64,000 nt of DNA from Novosphingobium cyanobacteriorum (GCF_029436685.1 NZ_JAROCY010000001.1:124001-188000); one strand, 5' to 3'. Positions 9,644-19,062 are shown, counted from the stretch's first letter. Numbers and translations are program-made. The notes: a model not told the origin generated them from the letters alone.

Positions 9644-9692
9644 TCACATTGCGATGTGATATTGGGATACGAGATTCACATCGTAACGTCAA
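9644..9692 (-). promoter_or_regulatory. Putative ribB promoter with palindromic operator
   Basis: Read on the minus strand, TTGACG (9692-9687) and TATCCC (9669-9664) are 17 bases apart, a plausible sigma-70 promoter. A perfect palindrome, TCACAT-tgcg-ATGTGA (9644-9659), lies between the -10 box and the ribB ATG at 9631. A second half site TCACATCG (9676-9683) falls inside the -35/-10 spacer. This placement is typical of a repressor. The inferred ligand is the HTH domain of RibB itself. Confidence 0.5.
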
Positions 9693-9792
9693 ACCCTGCC
9701 AACCTGATTCGGGCGTTCGCGTTCGATCGTAGCTTGAAGGTCACAGCTGTAACCAGTTTCCGCTACGTAAACGGCAGATTTTAAATAACCGG

Positions 9793-9819
9793 TTGACAAC
9801 TAACTTCGCCGGATATGTC
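9793..9819 (+). promoter_or_regulatory. Possible promoter of the TonB receptor gene
   Basis: A consensus TTGACA at 9793-9798 is followed by TATGTC at 9814-9819. The 15-base spacer is short, so this is a weak call. It lies about 60 bases upstream of the receptor ATG and is read away from the ribB promoter. Confidence 0.35.
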
Positions 9820-9876
9820 CTGCGTTTCGGAAGCCCGCGAGAACGACGGGCTCCGCTGGAGAGAGAGGTCTGTACT

Positions 9877-12792
9877 ATGAGGGGCAAGCTTTCCCTGCTC
9901 GCTGGCGTGTGCGTTGCCGCCATCGCAAACCCGGCCTTTGCGCAGGATGCGGCCGGCGAACCCGACGGCATCCAGGAAATCATCGTGACCGCGCAGCGCC
10001 AGTCTCAGCGCCTGCAGGACGTGCCGATTGCGGTGTCGGCGTTCTCGTCGGAAATGCTCAAGAAGCAGCAGATCAACAATTCGAGCGATCTCCAGCTCTC
10101 GCTGCCGAACGTGACGTTCACCAAGACGAACTTCACCAGTTCCAGCTTCACCATCCGCGGCATCGGCGACCTGTGCGTGGGCGCATCTTGCGACACCGCC
10201 ACCGGCATCCACCTGAACGACATGCCGATGGTTTCGAGCCGCCTGTTCGAAACCGAGTTCTTCGATCTTGAACGGCTGGAAGTGCTGCGCGGCCCGCAGG
10301 GCACGCTGTTTGGCCGCAACGCGACCTCGGGCGTGGTCAACGTGATCACCGCCAAGCCCGACCTGAGCGGTTTTTCCGCATCGGGTGAAGCCGAATACGG
10401 CAACTACAATTCGTATCGCATTCGCGGCATGATCAACGTGCCAATCGGTGAGACGCTGGGCCTGCGCGTGGCAGGCCTGTACAACAAGCGCGACGGATAT
10501 ACCTACAACATCAACACCGACAGCCGCATCGACGGCCGTGACATGTTTGCGATCCGCGGATCACTGCGCTGGGAGCCGGGCCCGAACACCACGATAGACC
10601 TTTCAGCGTACTACTTCCGCGAAGATGATGATCGCAGCCGCATCCAGAAGCAGCTTTGCCATCGCGACCCTACCGGCATCCTGGGCTGCTTGCCCGACCG
10701 GCTTGCCAATGAAACCACCAACGGCAATGCGACATTGGCCGGCTTGATCAGCTCCAACGAGTTCATGGGCATCGCTGTCAGCCCGGCTTTCGCAGCGTTG
10801 GGGCTTGGCAGCCTTTATGGCCCGGACAAGTTCACCGGCGTGGTCAATCCGACTGATCCCCGCACCGTCAACATCGACTACCTGCCGACTTACTTCGCCA
10901 AGGAGGAGGTCTATCAGCTGAAAGTGCAGCAGAAGCTGGGCGACCAGCTGAACTTCAGCTTCACCGGCGGCTATACCCGCAACGAAGTGCGCAGCCGGAC
11001 CGATTACAACCTTGCGGTTGAAAACAGCTATGTCGGCAATCCTGGGCTCTTTGCGCTGGCGGCGTTTGCCAATGCGCCGGGCCTTGGCACGTTCTTCAAG
11101 CCCATCGCCGACCGGCTGATCCCCAACGGCCCGACCGGCAACATCTGCCAGTCCGATGTCGATTACAACGACGTGGGCATCTACGGCCAAGGCAAGGCGC
11201 TGTGCGCGCCGACTTCGCTCGATTTCGACGAATCCGGGCTGAAGTACACGCAGTGGGCAGCCGAAGGGCACATCGACAGCAGCTTCGACGGGATGTTCAA
11301 CTTCCTGCTTGGTGCCAACTATGTGCGCGGCGAGACCAAGAACAACGACTATTTCGTCAATGCCTTCGGCCTCGATTACGCCTCGGGCATCCTCGGCGCG
11401 GCGGCCGCGGCTTCGGGCGCGACCGGCGGCATCCCTGTGTTCCGTCCCTCGCCCTTCTATCATTCGGATTCGCGCAAGGCGACACTGAACAGCTATGGCA
11501 TCTTCGGCGAAGCCTATTTCAAGTTCAGCGACAAGCTGAAGCTGACGCTGGGCGGGCGCTACAACCACGACTCCAAGACGCTGCAGGCGCGCACGCTGCT
11601 GTTCAGCGATGGACGTTCAACCGAATTCACCGGTGGCAACGCCATCTTTGCGCCGTTCGGTGTAAGCGACATCACCCAGGCCCTGAACTGGGCGACAGCC
11701 GACTTTGACAAGTCCACAATCGCGATCGAGCCGTGGCAGGAGAACAAGGTTACCTTCAGCAAGATGACCGGACGAGCGGTGCTGGACTACCAGATCTCGT
11801 CCGACAACCTGGTCTACCTGTCCTATTCGCGCGGCTACAAGTCGGGCGGCATCAACCCGCCGCTCTCGGTGGGGGATGTGAACAACACCTTCCGCTCAGA
11901 GTAGGTGGACGCATTTGAAATCGGATCGAAGAACCGCTTCGGCGCGATGCAGCTGAACCTTTCGGCCTTCTACTACAAGTACAAGGACCTGCAGCTCAGC
12001 CGCATCATCTCGCGCACCTCGGTCAACGACAACATCGATGCCGACATCTATGGCATCGAGGCCGAGGCAATCATTTCTCCGACCCGCGATTTCCGTGTGA
12101 ACATCAACGCCAGCTACCTGAAAACCAAGGTAAAGGGCGACCAGTTCTTCATCGATCCGCGCGACGTTTCGGCAGGCCGTGACGACACGGTGATCATCAA
12201 GGACATCACGCTGGGTTCCAACTGCGCCGTCACCAGCAAAGTTGGCAGTGCGGCTGCGGCCAACACCTTTGTGAACACCGTAAACGGTGCAATTGGCCTG
12301 CGAGGTACGACAGCGATTCCGAGCACGAACACAACGGGTGCCTTCTCGATCTGTAATGTGCTGGCGGGCCAGGCTGCGAATATCGGTGGCCTGTTCGGCG
12401 GGATCGATGTGACCAGTGGCGTCGCCAAGAACGTGCGCGGCAACGAGCTGCCGCAGGCACCCACCATCAAGTGGTCAGCCGGCGCGGAATACACGCTGCA
12501 CGCCGGTGACGTCTCGATCACGCCCCGCTTTGACCTGAACTTTACTGGCGAAAGCTATGGCACGATCTTCAACGGCGCCATCAACCGCATCCCGGCCTAT
12601 CTGGTGGGCAACGCGCAGATCCAGGTGAACGGCAAGGACAGCCGCTGGTACCTGCGCGGGTTCATCCAGAACATCTGGAACAACAACGCCACGACCGGCC
12701 TCTATGTGACCGACCAGTCATCGGGCCTGTTCACCAACATCTTCACGCTGGAACCGCGCCGCTACGGCATCGCCGCTGGCTTCAAGTTCTGA
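9877..12792 (+). pseudogene. TonB-dependent receptor interrupted by an in-frame TAG
   Basis: The gene reads from ATG 9877 (after GGAGAGAGAGG) with a signal peptide ending near NPAFA. A plug domain follows (GIQEIIVTAQRQSQRLQDVP, FGRNATSGVVNVITAKP), then a beta barrel ending EPRRYGIAAGFKF with C-terminal Phe. At codon 676 (11902-11904) the frame has TAG, then continues without shift as VDAFEIGSKNRFGA. Homologous receptors typically have Tyr or Phe between the acidic residue and VDAFE, so a single-base change from TAC or TAT explains it. As written the protein would lose about 295 residues of barrel. Otherwise the gene is intact over 971 codons, implying a recent mutation, readthrough or a sequencing error. 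Confidence 0.85.
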
Positions 12793-12837
12793 TCTGAACA
12801 GGGGGCGGCCCATGACCGGTGGGCCGCAGCAGGGAAC

Positions 12838-12865
12838 GCGCCGGGGGGAAACCTCCGGCGCTTTT
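12838..12865 (+). terminator. Terminator after the TonB receptor
   Basis: GCGCCGG (12838-12844) pairs with CCGGCGC (12855-12861) and is followed by TTTT. Another hairpin, CGGCCCA/TGGGCCG, lies just upstream at 12806-12826. Both sit between the convergent receptor and the ABM-domain gene. Confidence 0.7.
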
Positions 12866-12895
12866 CCGTCGAGAGGCCAGTCGGACGCCCGGCGC

Positions 12896-13240
12896 TCAGA
12901 AGAAATCCGCGCGCGGGGTGCCTTCGCCATCATAGACGCCCTGCTTCTGGACGACGCGGTACTTGTCGACCTCGGCCCCGGTCATGCCCGAGGCGAAGAG
13001 ATAGTCCGCCATCTGGCGATAGAGCGGGCCGGCAAGGTGATCGGTGAGGGACTGCACCGATTCCCATTCCTCGAACACCCACATGCGCCCTTGCTGCACC
13101 GGGTCCGCGGTCCAGACATAATGGATGCAGCCGGGCTCTTCATAGGTGGGGGCGATCAGGTGGGTGGCGCCGCGCAGGATTGCGGTCACATCCTTTCCTT
13201 CGAAATCCAGCCAGCCGAACAGGGTTACCCGCTCCATCAT
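12896..13240 (-). CDS. Antibiotic biosynthesis monooxygenase (ABM) domain protein
   Basis: This 114-residue protein begins MMERVTLFGWLDFEG and contains EEPGCIHYVW and MWVFEEWESVQSLTDHLAGP. That is the ferredoxin-like dimeric alpha-beta barrel fold of ABM-domain proteins, a group covering cofactor-free monooxygenases, haem-degrading enzymes and quinone-modifying proteins. The start is set by AAAGGACA upstream; a longer frame adds only low-complexity residues. It converges on the TonB receptor and is divergent from the small membrane protein gene. The substrate is unknown. Confidence 0.8.
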   Translation of the reverse strand: MMERVTLFGWLDFEGKDVTAILRGATHLIAPTYEEPGCIHYVWTADPVQQGRMWVFEEWESVQSLTDHLAGPLYRQMADYLFASGMTGAEVDKYRVVQKQGVYDGEGTPRADFF

Positions 13241-13355
13241 CTTGTCCTTTCGCTTGGAATTGCGAGACTGGGTAGGCTGCGGGGCGGGGCGGTGAAATTG
13301 GCCTTTGCAACAGGGACCTGCGGCCAACCGCGGGCGCAACGGGAGAGAAAAAGCA

Positions 13356-13658
13356 ATGAACGACATGCTGGACAGCGCTGCACCGCTGATCGGGCTGCTG
13401 GGGCTGATCGGCTTCGCGGGGCTTGCCGGCCTGCGCAACAGGCCCGATCCGGCGAGGCCAGGCGCAGGGGTGCGGCTGATGGGCCTGTTTGGCCTGACCG
13501 GCCTGGTAGGGCTGTGGGTGCCCGGCGCGGGGGCGATCGGCGCTTCCGGTGCGCTGGGATTGTGGAACCACCAGGATCGCAGGTTGGCTCGCTGGGGTAC
13601 GGCGGGGCTTAGCGCCGTGCTGGGCCTGCCCTACCTTGTCCGCTGGGCGATGGGGTGA
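13356..13658 (+). CDS. Small glycine/leucine-rich membrane protein
   Basis: This 100-residue protein starts MNDMLDSAAPLIGLLGL after GGGAGAG. It has three or four hydrophobic stretches rich in Gly and Leu (LIGFAGLAGL, LFGLTGLVGLW, LSAVLGLPYLVRW) separated by short basic loops. I do not recognise the family. It lies about 170 bases upstream of the secretion operon in the same direction, but a structured intergenic stretch separates them, so co-transcription is uncertain. Confidence 0.65.
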   Translation: MNDMLDSAAPLIGLLGLIGFAGLAGLRNRPDPARPGAGVRLMGLFGLTGLVGLWVPGAGAIGASGALGLWNHQDRRLARWGTAGLSAVLGLPYLVRWAMG

Positions 13659-13830
13659 CGGAACGAGATTCGATCTTCGACGCCCAGCAAGGCAGGAGGG
13701 TCGGAATCCGGGGAAACCGTTGTCGGGTTCTTGTCCCGAATGTTTCTTTTTCTTGCTGGGTCCTGCGTGACCTTGCGGTGAGATCGGCGCAGTCTATCTA
13801 CGCCTTTCGCAACTGCAAAAAGGAAGGCGA

Positions 13831-15543
13831 ATGGCCGGGCCGGAAAGCGGGTCAACGATTGGGCAAGGCGTGGGAATGCGGCAGGTGGCGCGGTGGATCA
13901 GCCTGATCCTCGGCCCTGATGGACCGTATCTGCGCATGGCGCTGGTCTATGGCGCGGCAATCTCGCTGCTGTCGCTCGCCACGCCGATCTCGGTGCAACT
14001 GCTGATCAACGCGGTGGCGAACATCGCCATGCCCGCGCCGCTGTTCACGCTTTCGGCGATCCTGTTTACCCTGCTGCTGCTGGCGGGCCTGCTGAGCGCG
14101 CTGCGCGTGCATGTCATGGCGCTGTTCGAACGCCGTTTCTTTGCGCGGATGATGGCGGAAATCACGCTGCGGGCCGTGCATGCGCGCAATCCGTTTTTCC
14201 ACGATGCGCGGCGGGGTGACCTGTTCAACCGCTTTTTCGACATGGCCACGATCCAGAAGGCGCTGACGAGCCTGCTGCTGGGTGGCTTCGCCATCGTGTT
14301 GCAGGGCGTGGTGGGGCTGGTGGTGACGAGCTTCTACCACCCCTTCGTGCTGGCGTTCAACGTGGTGCTGGTGTCGCTGATCGCGCTGGTCTGCATCGTG
14401 TGGGCGCGCGGCGGCTTCGCCTCGGCCATCGCGCTCAGCCATTCCAAGCACGCCGCCGCGCACTGGCTGGACGGGGTGGGCAGTTCCAACGGTTTCTACA
14501 AGTCCAGCCGGCATATGCACTTTGCCATCGACAGGTCGGAGGCGCTGACCGCCGACTATGTGGCCAAGCACCGCACGCACTTCCGCTACAGCTTTACCCA
14601 GACGATCTGCTTCCTGCTGCTGTATGCCTGCGCCAGCGCGGGGCTGCTGACCATCGGCGGGATGCTGATCATTGCGGGTGAACTTTCGATCGGCCAGCTG
14701 GTGGCGGCGGAGCTGATCCTTTCAGGCGTGTTCTACGGCATCGCGCAGCTCGGCACCTATATGGAGGTGTTCTATGACCTGGTCGGCGGGCTGGAGGAAG
14801 TTTCGCTGTTCTGGGACGTGCCGCAGGAAACCATGCCCAAGGCTGATGCGCCGGGCCTGCCCAATGGCGCCATCGGCTTTCGCGCGGTGGAGCATGGCGA
14901 GCGGCGGCTTGATTTCGCCATCGCCAGCGGGGAGCAGCTGGGCATCCTGGCGGCACCGGGCGTGGAGCGGCTGGTTTCGGTGCTGCTCAAGCGGCTCGAC
15001 GTGCCCAGCCGTGGCCTTGTGACAGTGGGCGGGGCGGATATCGGCACCTATGACATGCTGCGCCTGCGATCGGATGTGGTGGTGCTGGACCGGCCCACGA
15101 TCGTGGACCTTTCGGTGCGCGATTACCTGGCGCTGTCGAGCGGGGACCGGCATGACGAGATGATGGATGCGCTGGACCTGGTGGCGCTGGCCGACCGGGT
15201 GGGGCAGCTGCCGCAGGGCATGGACACGATGCTCTCGCCGCTCGGCTGGCCGCTGGCCGTGGGCGAGACGATGGCGCTGAAGCTGGCGGGGGCGGTGCTT
15301 TCGCAGCCGAAGATCCTGGTGCTGTCGCCACTGTATGACCTGCTGCCGCCCGACAGACTGGAGCTGGTGCTGGACAAGATGCGCGAGGCGGGGACGACGG
15401 TGCTGCAGTTCACCGGGCGGCCGGAAGGGCTGGAGCGCGACGGCTGGCTGTGGCTTGGCACCCGCGAACAGATCCGCGGGAGGACGATCGACGACATCCG
15501 GCACGTGGCGATGGGCGGCCAGGCGAAGGAGATCCGCCCATGA
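13831..15543 (+). CDS. Type I secretion ABC transporter subunit with degenerate ATPase domain
   Basis: 570 residues. About 25-325 form an ABC exporter membrane domain with several hydrophobic helices and the coupling region NPFFHDARRGDLFNRFF. About 345-560 align along the length of an ABC ATPase, but each motif is lost. The Walker A position reads LAAPGVERLVSVLL (373-386) without GKS/T. The signature position reads PLAVGETMALKLAGAVL. Walker B reads ILVLSPLYD without Asp-Glu, and the H-loop lacks His. Fold-defining hydrophobics persist, so this looks like a retained pseudo-ATPase rather than random decay. The start follows AAGGAAGG. The stop overlaps the HlyD gene as ATGA. No C39 peptidase domain is present. 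Confidence 0.82.
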   Translation: MAGPESGSTIGQGVGMRQVARWISLILGPDGPYLRMALVYGAAISLLSLATPISVQLLINAVANIAMPAPLFTLSAILFTLLLLAGLLSALRVHVMALFERRFFARMMAEITLRAVHARNPFFHDARRGDLFNRFFDMATIQKALTSLLLGGFAIVLQGVVGLVVTSFYHPFVLAFNVVLVSLIALVCIVWARGGFASAIALSHSKHAAAHWLDGVGSSNGFYKSSRHMHFAIDRSEALTADYVAKHRTHFRYSFTQTICFLLLYACASAGLLTIGGMLIIAGELSIGQLVAAELILSGVFYGIAQLGTYMEVFYDLVGGLEEVSLFWDVPQETMPKADAPGLPNGAIGFRAVEHGERRLDFAIASGEQLGILAAPGVERLVSVLLKRLDVPSRGLVTVGGADIGTYDMLRLRSDVVVLDRPTIVDLSVRDYLALSSGDRHDEMMDALDLVALADRVGQLPQGMDTMLSPLGWPLAVGETMALKLAGAVLSQPKILVLSPLYDLLPPDRLELVLDKMREAGTTVLQFTGRPEGLERDGWLWLGTREQIRGRTIDDIRHVAMGGQAKEIRP

Positions 15544-16652
15544 TCCGCGCCTCGCACTATTCCGAACGCTTCAGCACGCTGGCGGCGATGCGCCCGCCGG
15601 GAGTGATGCGCACGCTGGCGTGGATGATCACGCTGACCATCCCGGCGGTGGTTGCGTTCCTGCTGTTCGTGCCGTGGGTGCAGACCGCACCGGGGCGGGG
15701 AGTGGTGACCGCGCTGGACCCGCATGATCGGGTGCAGCAGGTGACCGCGCTGCTGCCCGGCCGGGTGGAGAAGTGGTACGTCAACGACGGGCAGACGGTG
15801 AAGGAAGGCGATCCGATCGCCCGCATCGTGGACAACGATCCCGACGTGCTGGTGCGCATGGCGGCCGAGCGCGCACAGGTGCTGGCGCAGATCGATTCCG
15901 TGGCGCAGGCGATGGCGGTGGCGCGGCTCGACGTGGGGCGTACCGGCTCGCTCTATGGCGAGGGGCTGGCATCACGGCGCGACTATGAAAGCGCGCAGAT
16001 CAAGGTGGCCGAGCACGCCGCCAAGCTGGCCGAGGCCAAGGCCAAGCTGAGCCGGGTGGACATCGCGCTGAACCGGCAATCCATGCAGGTGGTGCGCGCG
16101 CCGCGCGAAGGGCGCATACAGGCGATCAACGCCAATGTCGGCGGGTCGCTGGTGAGTGCGGGCGACTGGCTGGCGACGCTGGCGCCCGAGCAGACCGATC
16201 GCGTGGTGGAGCTGCAGATCGACGGCCGGGACGTGGCGATGGTGCGGCGCGGGCAGCGGGTGCGGCTGAACTTCGAAGGATGGCCGGCAATCCAGTTCAG
16301 CGGCTGGCCTTCGGTGGCGCAGGGCATGTTCGACGGGCGGGTGCGCTCGATCGACCCGTCTGCGCTCGACAACGGGCTGTTCCGCGTGCTGGTGGAGCCG
16401 CTGCCGGGCGCTGCGCCGTGGCCGGATACCAACTTCGTGCGGTTGGGTTCGAAGGTGCGCGGCTGGATCCAGATGGAAACGGTGAGCGTCGGCTATGAAC
16501 TGTGGCGCCAGCTGAACGATTTCCCGCTGGAGATGACCCCGCGCGAACGCCCCGGCCCGCGCAAGGGGCTGGGCAAGGCGCTGAGCGACAAGGGCGACAA
16601 GAGCAAGAGCAAGGACTCGGCCAAGGAAGGCTATGAGGAGGAGGGCAAGTGA
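15540..16652 (+). CDS. HlyD-family periplasmic adaptor subunit
   Basis: 370 residues with one N-terminal membrane segment (WMITLTIPAVVAFLLFVPW). The first half of the lipoyl domain follows (VTALLPGRVEKWYVNDGQTV), then a coiled-coil hairpin (about 100-180, EYESAQIKVAEHAAKLAEAKAKL-like), the second lipoyl half (RQSMQVVRAPREGRIQAI) and a beta-barrel domain. HlyD-type adaptors bridge an inner-membrane ABC exporter to an outer-membrane TolC channel. It is coupled by ATGA to the ABC subunit and by GTGA to the TolC-like gene. The C-terminus is Lys-rich (SDKGDKSKSKDSAKEG), which is unusual. Confidence 0.88.
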   Translation: MIRASHYSERFSTLAAMRPPGVMRTLAWMITLTIPAVVAFLLFVPWVQTAPGRGVVTALDPHDRVQQVTALLPGRVEKWYVNDGQTVKEGDPIARIVDNDPDVLVRMAAERAQVLAQIDSVAQAMAVARLDVGRTGSLYGEGLASRRDYESAQIKVAEHAAKLAEAKAKLSRVDIALNRQSMQVVRAPREGRIQAINANVGGSLVSAGDWLATLAPEQTDRVVELQIDGRDVAMVRRGQRVRLNFEGWPAIQFSGWPSVAQGMFDGRVRSIDPSALDNGLFRVLVEPLPGAAPWPDTNFVRLGSKVRGWIQMETVSVGYELWRQLNDFPLEMTPRERPGPRKGLGKALSDKGDKSKSKDSAKEGYEEEGK

Positions 16653-18043
16653 AGCGCTTCCTGATCGGCCTGCTGATGCTGCAGGCCGCCTCTGCTGCCC
16701 AAGCCGAGGAGCTGACCCTGCGGCAGGTGCTGGCATCTTCCGCATCGCATGCGCCGCAGATCCTGGAAGCGGTGGCGCGCGAGCGGCAGGCGGACGCGCG
16801 CCTGCTGACGGCACAGGGGCTGTATGACCTGGTGTTTGAAGGCGATGCGCAGTGGCGGGCGCTTGGGTACTATGATGGCGGCACCATCGATGCCAAGGCG
16901 ACGCGGCCATTGAGCAACAACGGCGGCAGCTATTACGGCGGCTATCGCCTCTCGTTCGGGCCATTCCCCGGATACGAGGGCAAATCGGTGACCAACCGGC
17001 TGGGCGAGGTGCGGGTAGGGGCCGTGTTTTCGCTGCTGCGCGACCGGCTGATCGACGAACGCCGCGGGCGTCTGGCGATTGCCGGGCTGGATACCGACGT
17101 GGCCACGCTGGAGCGCGAGATGGTGGCGGTGGGCGTGCAGCGGCGCGCGATCGAGGCCTATCAGCAATGGGTGGCGGCGGGGCAGCGGCTGAAGATCTAT
17201 CGCGACCTGCTGCAGCTGGCCTCGGAACGGCAGGAGTCCATCGAGAAGCTGGTAAACGCGGGCGCACGACCGGCGATCCTGGCGGTTGAGAACCGGCAGA
17301 ACATCGTGCGCCGTCAATCGCTGCTGGCGCGGGCGGAGCAGGACCTGGCGGTGCAGGCCAATGCGCTTTCGCTGTTCCTGCGCAACCAGAATGGCGATCC
17401 GCTGGTGCCGACAGTGGACCAGCTGCCCGATACCCTGCCAAGGCTGATGGCGCAGGGCAGCGTCAGCGAAAAGGATGCGATCGCGGCGCGGCCTGACATG
17501 CAGGTGCTGGTCACGCGGCTGTCGCAGGCATCAACCCGCTCTGCACTGGCCGAGAACGAGCTGCGCCCCCGGCTGGATGTGCGGGTGGAAGGATCGAAGG
17601 ACTTTGGCGAGGGTGGCCCGATGGCCTTTGTCAGGCGACCGACAGAAGCCATCGTCGGCCTGCGCTTCAGCCTGCCGCTGGAGCAGCGACAGGCGCGAGG
17701 CAAGATCGCCGAGGCAGCGGCAGAGACGGATGCGCTGGAGCATCGCCGTCGCCTGCTGGAACAGCAGCTGTCGGTCGAGATCGCCAACCTGAAGACGCAG
17801 GTCGACGGATCAGGCCGACTGGCGAGCCTGGCAGCCGACGAAGCGAGCCTTGCCAACCGCATGGCCGATGCGGAGCGGCGGCGCTTCAACCTGGGCGCCA
17901 GCGATTTCATCCTGGTGAACCTGCGCGAGGAATCTGCCGCCGATGCGCGGTTGCGGCAGGTGGATGCCGAATATCGGCTGTCTGCATCGCACGCGGAACT
18001 GGTGGCCTCGCTGGTGGACCGGACGCAGCTGGGGCTCGACTGA
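16649..18043 (+). CDS. TolC-family outer-membrane efflux protein
   Basis: 464 residues with a cleavable signal peptide (MKRFLIGLLMLQAASAAQAEE). Two long helical coiled-coil repeats follow, one beginning LTLRQVLASSASHAPQILEA and the other around RPDMQVLVTRLSQASTRSAL. The layout is that of TolC outer-membrane channels. The GTG start overlaps the HlyD stop as GTGA and follows GAGGAGGG. With the two upstream genes it makes a complete type I secretion set, apart from the defective ATPase. No obvious secreted substrate gene is adjacent. Confidence 0.88.
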   Translation: MKRFLIGLLMLQAASAAQAEELTLRQVLASSASHAPQILEAVARERQADARLLTAQGLYDLVFEGDAQWRALGYYDGGTIDAKATRPLSNNGGSYYGGYRLSFGPFPGYEGKSVTNRLGEVRVGAVFSLLRDRLIDERRGRLAIAGLDTDVATLEREMVAVGVQRRAIEAYQQWVAAGQRLKIYRDLLQLASERQESIEKLVNAGARPAILAVENRQNIVRRQSLLARAEQDLAVQANALSLFLRNQNGDPLVPTVDQLPDTLPRLMAQGSVSEKDAIAARPDMQVLVTRLSQASTRSALAENELRPRLDVRVEGSKDFGEGGPMAFVRRPTEAIVGLRFSLPLEQRQARGKIAEAAAETDALEHRRRLLEQQLSVEIANLKTQVDGSGRLASLAADEASLANRMADAERRRFNLGASDFILVNLREESAADARLRQVDAEYRLSASHAELVASLVDRTQLGLD

Positions 18044-18159
18044 GCGGCCAGATTGCGAGGCTAGATCGCGAAGCCGAGGTTCGCCTTGCGCGCCAGGTTC
18101 GTCTTGGGAATTTCAGTGGTCAGGTGAGTGCGCGGCGCTGGGGCCGCGAGCAAAAGAAA

Positions 18160-18185
18160 GCCCCCCTGCCTTGCGACAGGGGGGC
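18160..18185 (-). terminator. Terminator of the TorF porin gene
   Basis: GCCCCCCTG (18160-18168) pairs perfectly with CAGGGGGGC (18177-18185) around an eight-base loop. Read on the minus strand it is followed by TTTCTTTTG. It starts 28 bases after the TorF stop and faces the TolC-like gene converging from the left. Confidence 0.85.
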
Positions 18186-18213
18186 GTTTCATGCGTCTTG
18201 ACGTCTGGAACGA

Positions 18214-19062
18214 TCAGAACGCGGCGGTCAGCGAAACGACCACAGCCGAGCCGGCGATCGAACCGACACCGTCCTGCCCGCGCGAGAAGCTGGGCTGGAG
18301 GTAAGCGGCCTTGGCGGTGGTGATGTCGGTATCGACATAGGCCACGCCGAGGGTCAGCGGGGTGGTGGGGATCGCGTAGTCCGCGCCCAGCATCCAGTCC
18401 CAGTATTCGCCGGTGGGGGCAACCGAGGTTGCGAACGGGCCGAGGCCGTCGTTGCCCTTCGAATAGCCGATGTGCGCCTTCACCGTCAGGCCGGTGTTGG
18501 GAATGCCGGCGGCGGCATCGCCCCACAGGTAGAGGTTGTCGTTCTTGTCGCCAGGGTTGGTGTAGACGCCCGATGCGGCGGCGGCACCATCGGCGTACCA
18601 CGCACCCAGCGCTTCCTGCTTCGGCGCATAGGCGACGCCTGCAGTCAGCGAGAGAGGGCCGGTGGTTCCCGAAACCTTGACGTAGGGTTCGACGAAGTCA
18701 GTGTTGTCGAAGCCGTTCGGGTACATGTACCAGGTGGCGCCGACATCGACGGTGGCGCTGCCGAAGGTCTTCTTGAAGCCGGCGATCAGGTCCAGCTCCA
18801 TGTTCGCGCCGCCGAAGGTGCCCCAACCGGCAAGGTTCGAACCCCAGGTGCCGACATAGAGGCCGCTTTCATGGGCGATGGTGATGCCGCCCTGGACCGC
18901 CATGGCGCGGTCGGACTGGGAAACACCGCGGAAACGATATTCGGAAACGAGCGCAACGCTGCCCGAGACGGTGACGGGGCCGGGCGCTTCTTCCTGCGCG
19001 TGGGCCTGGGTCGAAGCCAGCACGGCAGAGGCGAGTGCGGCGGCGGCCATGATCTTTTTCAT
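18214..19062 (-). CDS. TorF-family putative porin
   Basis: 282 residues with a clear signal peptide (MKKIMAAAALASAVLASTQAHAQEE) and alternating beta strands typical of an outer-membrane barrel. Motifs include VSEYRFRGVSQSD near the N-terminus, GGANMELDLIAGF, VGATWYMYP and the C-terminal aromatic ending VSLTAAF. I recognise the VSEYRFRGVS start as TorF/TIGR02001. In related alphaproteobacteria such porins often neighbour glnK-amtB and follow nitrogen control. No such genes are next to it here, but an NtrC-like palindrome lies upstream at 19212-19228. GGGAGGACG precedes the start. Confidence 0.88.
   Translation of the reverse strand: MKKIMAAAALASAVLASTQAHAQEEAPGPVTVSGSVALVSEYRFRGVSQSDRAMAVQGGITIAHESGLYVGTWGSNLAGWGTFGGANMELDLIAGFKKTFGSATVDVGATWYMYPNGFDNTDFVEPYVKVSGTTGPLSLTAGVAYAPKQEALGAWYADGAAAASGVYTNPGDKNDNLYLWGDAAAGIPNTGLTVKAHIGYSKGNDGLGPFATSVAPTGEYWDWMLGADYAIPTTPLTLGVAYVDTDITTAKAAYLQPSFSRGQDGVGSIAGSAVVVSLTAAF

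Noticed and set aside
9632..9876. FMN riboswitch upstream of ribB
   Set aside because: No conserved FMN-element sequence blocks were recognised, and a protein operator better explains the palindrome. A covariance search would be decisive.
11905..12792. Separate 295-residue protein starting at GTG 11905
   Set aside because: It starts in mid-barrel, has no signal peptide or ribosome-binding site, and continues the upstream receptor in the same frame.
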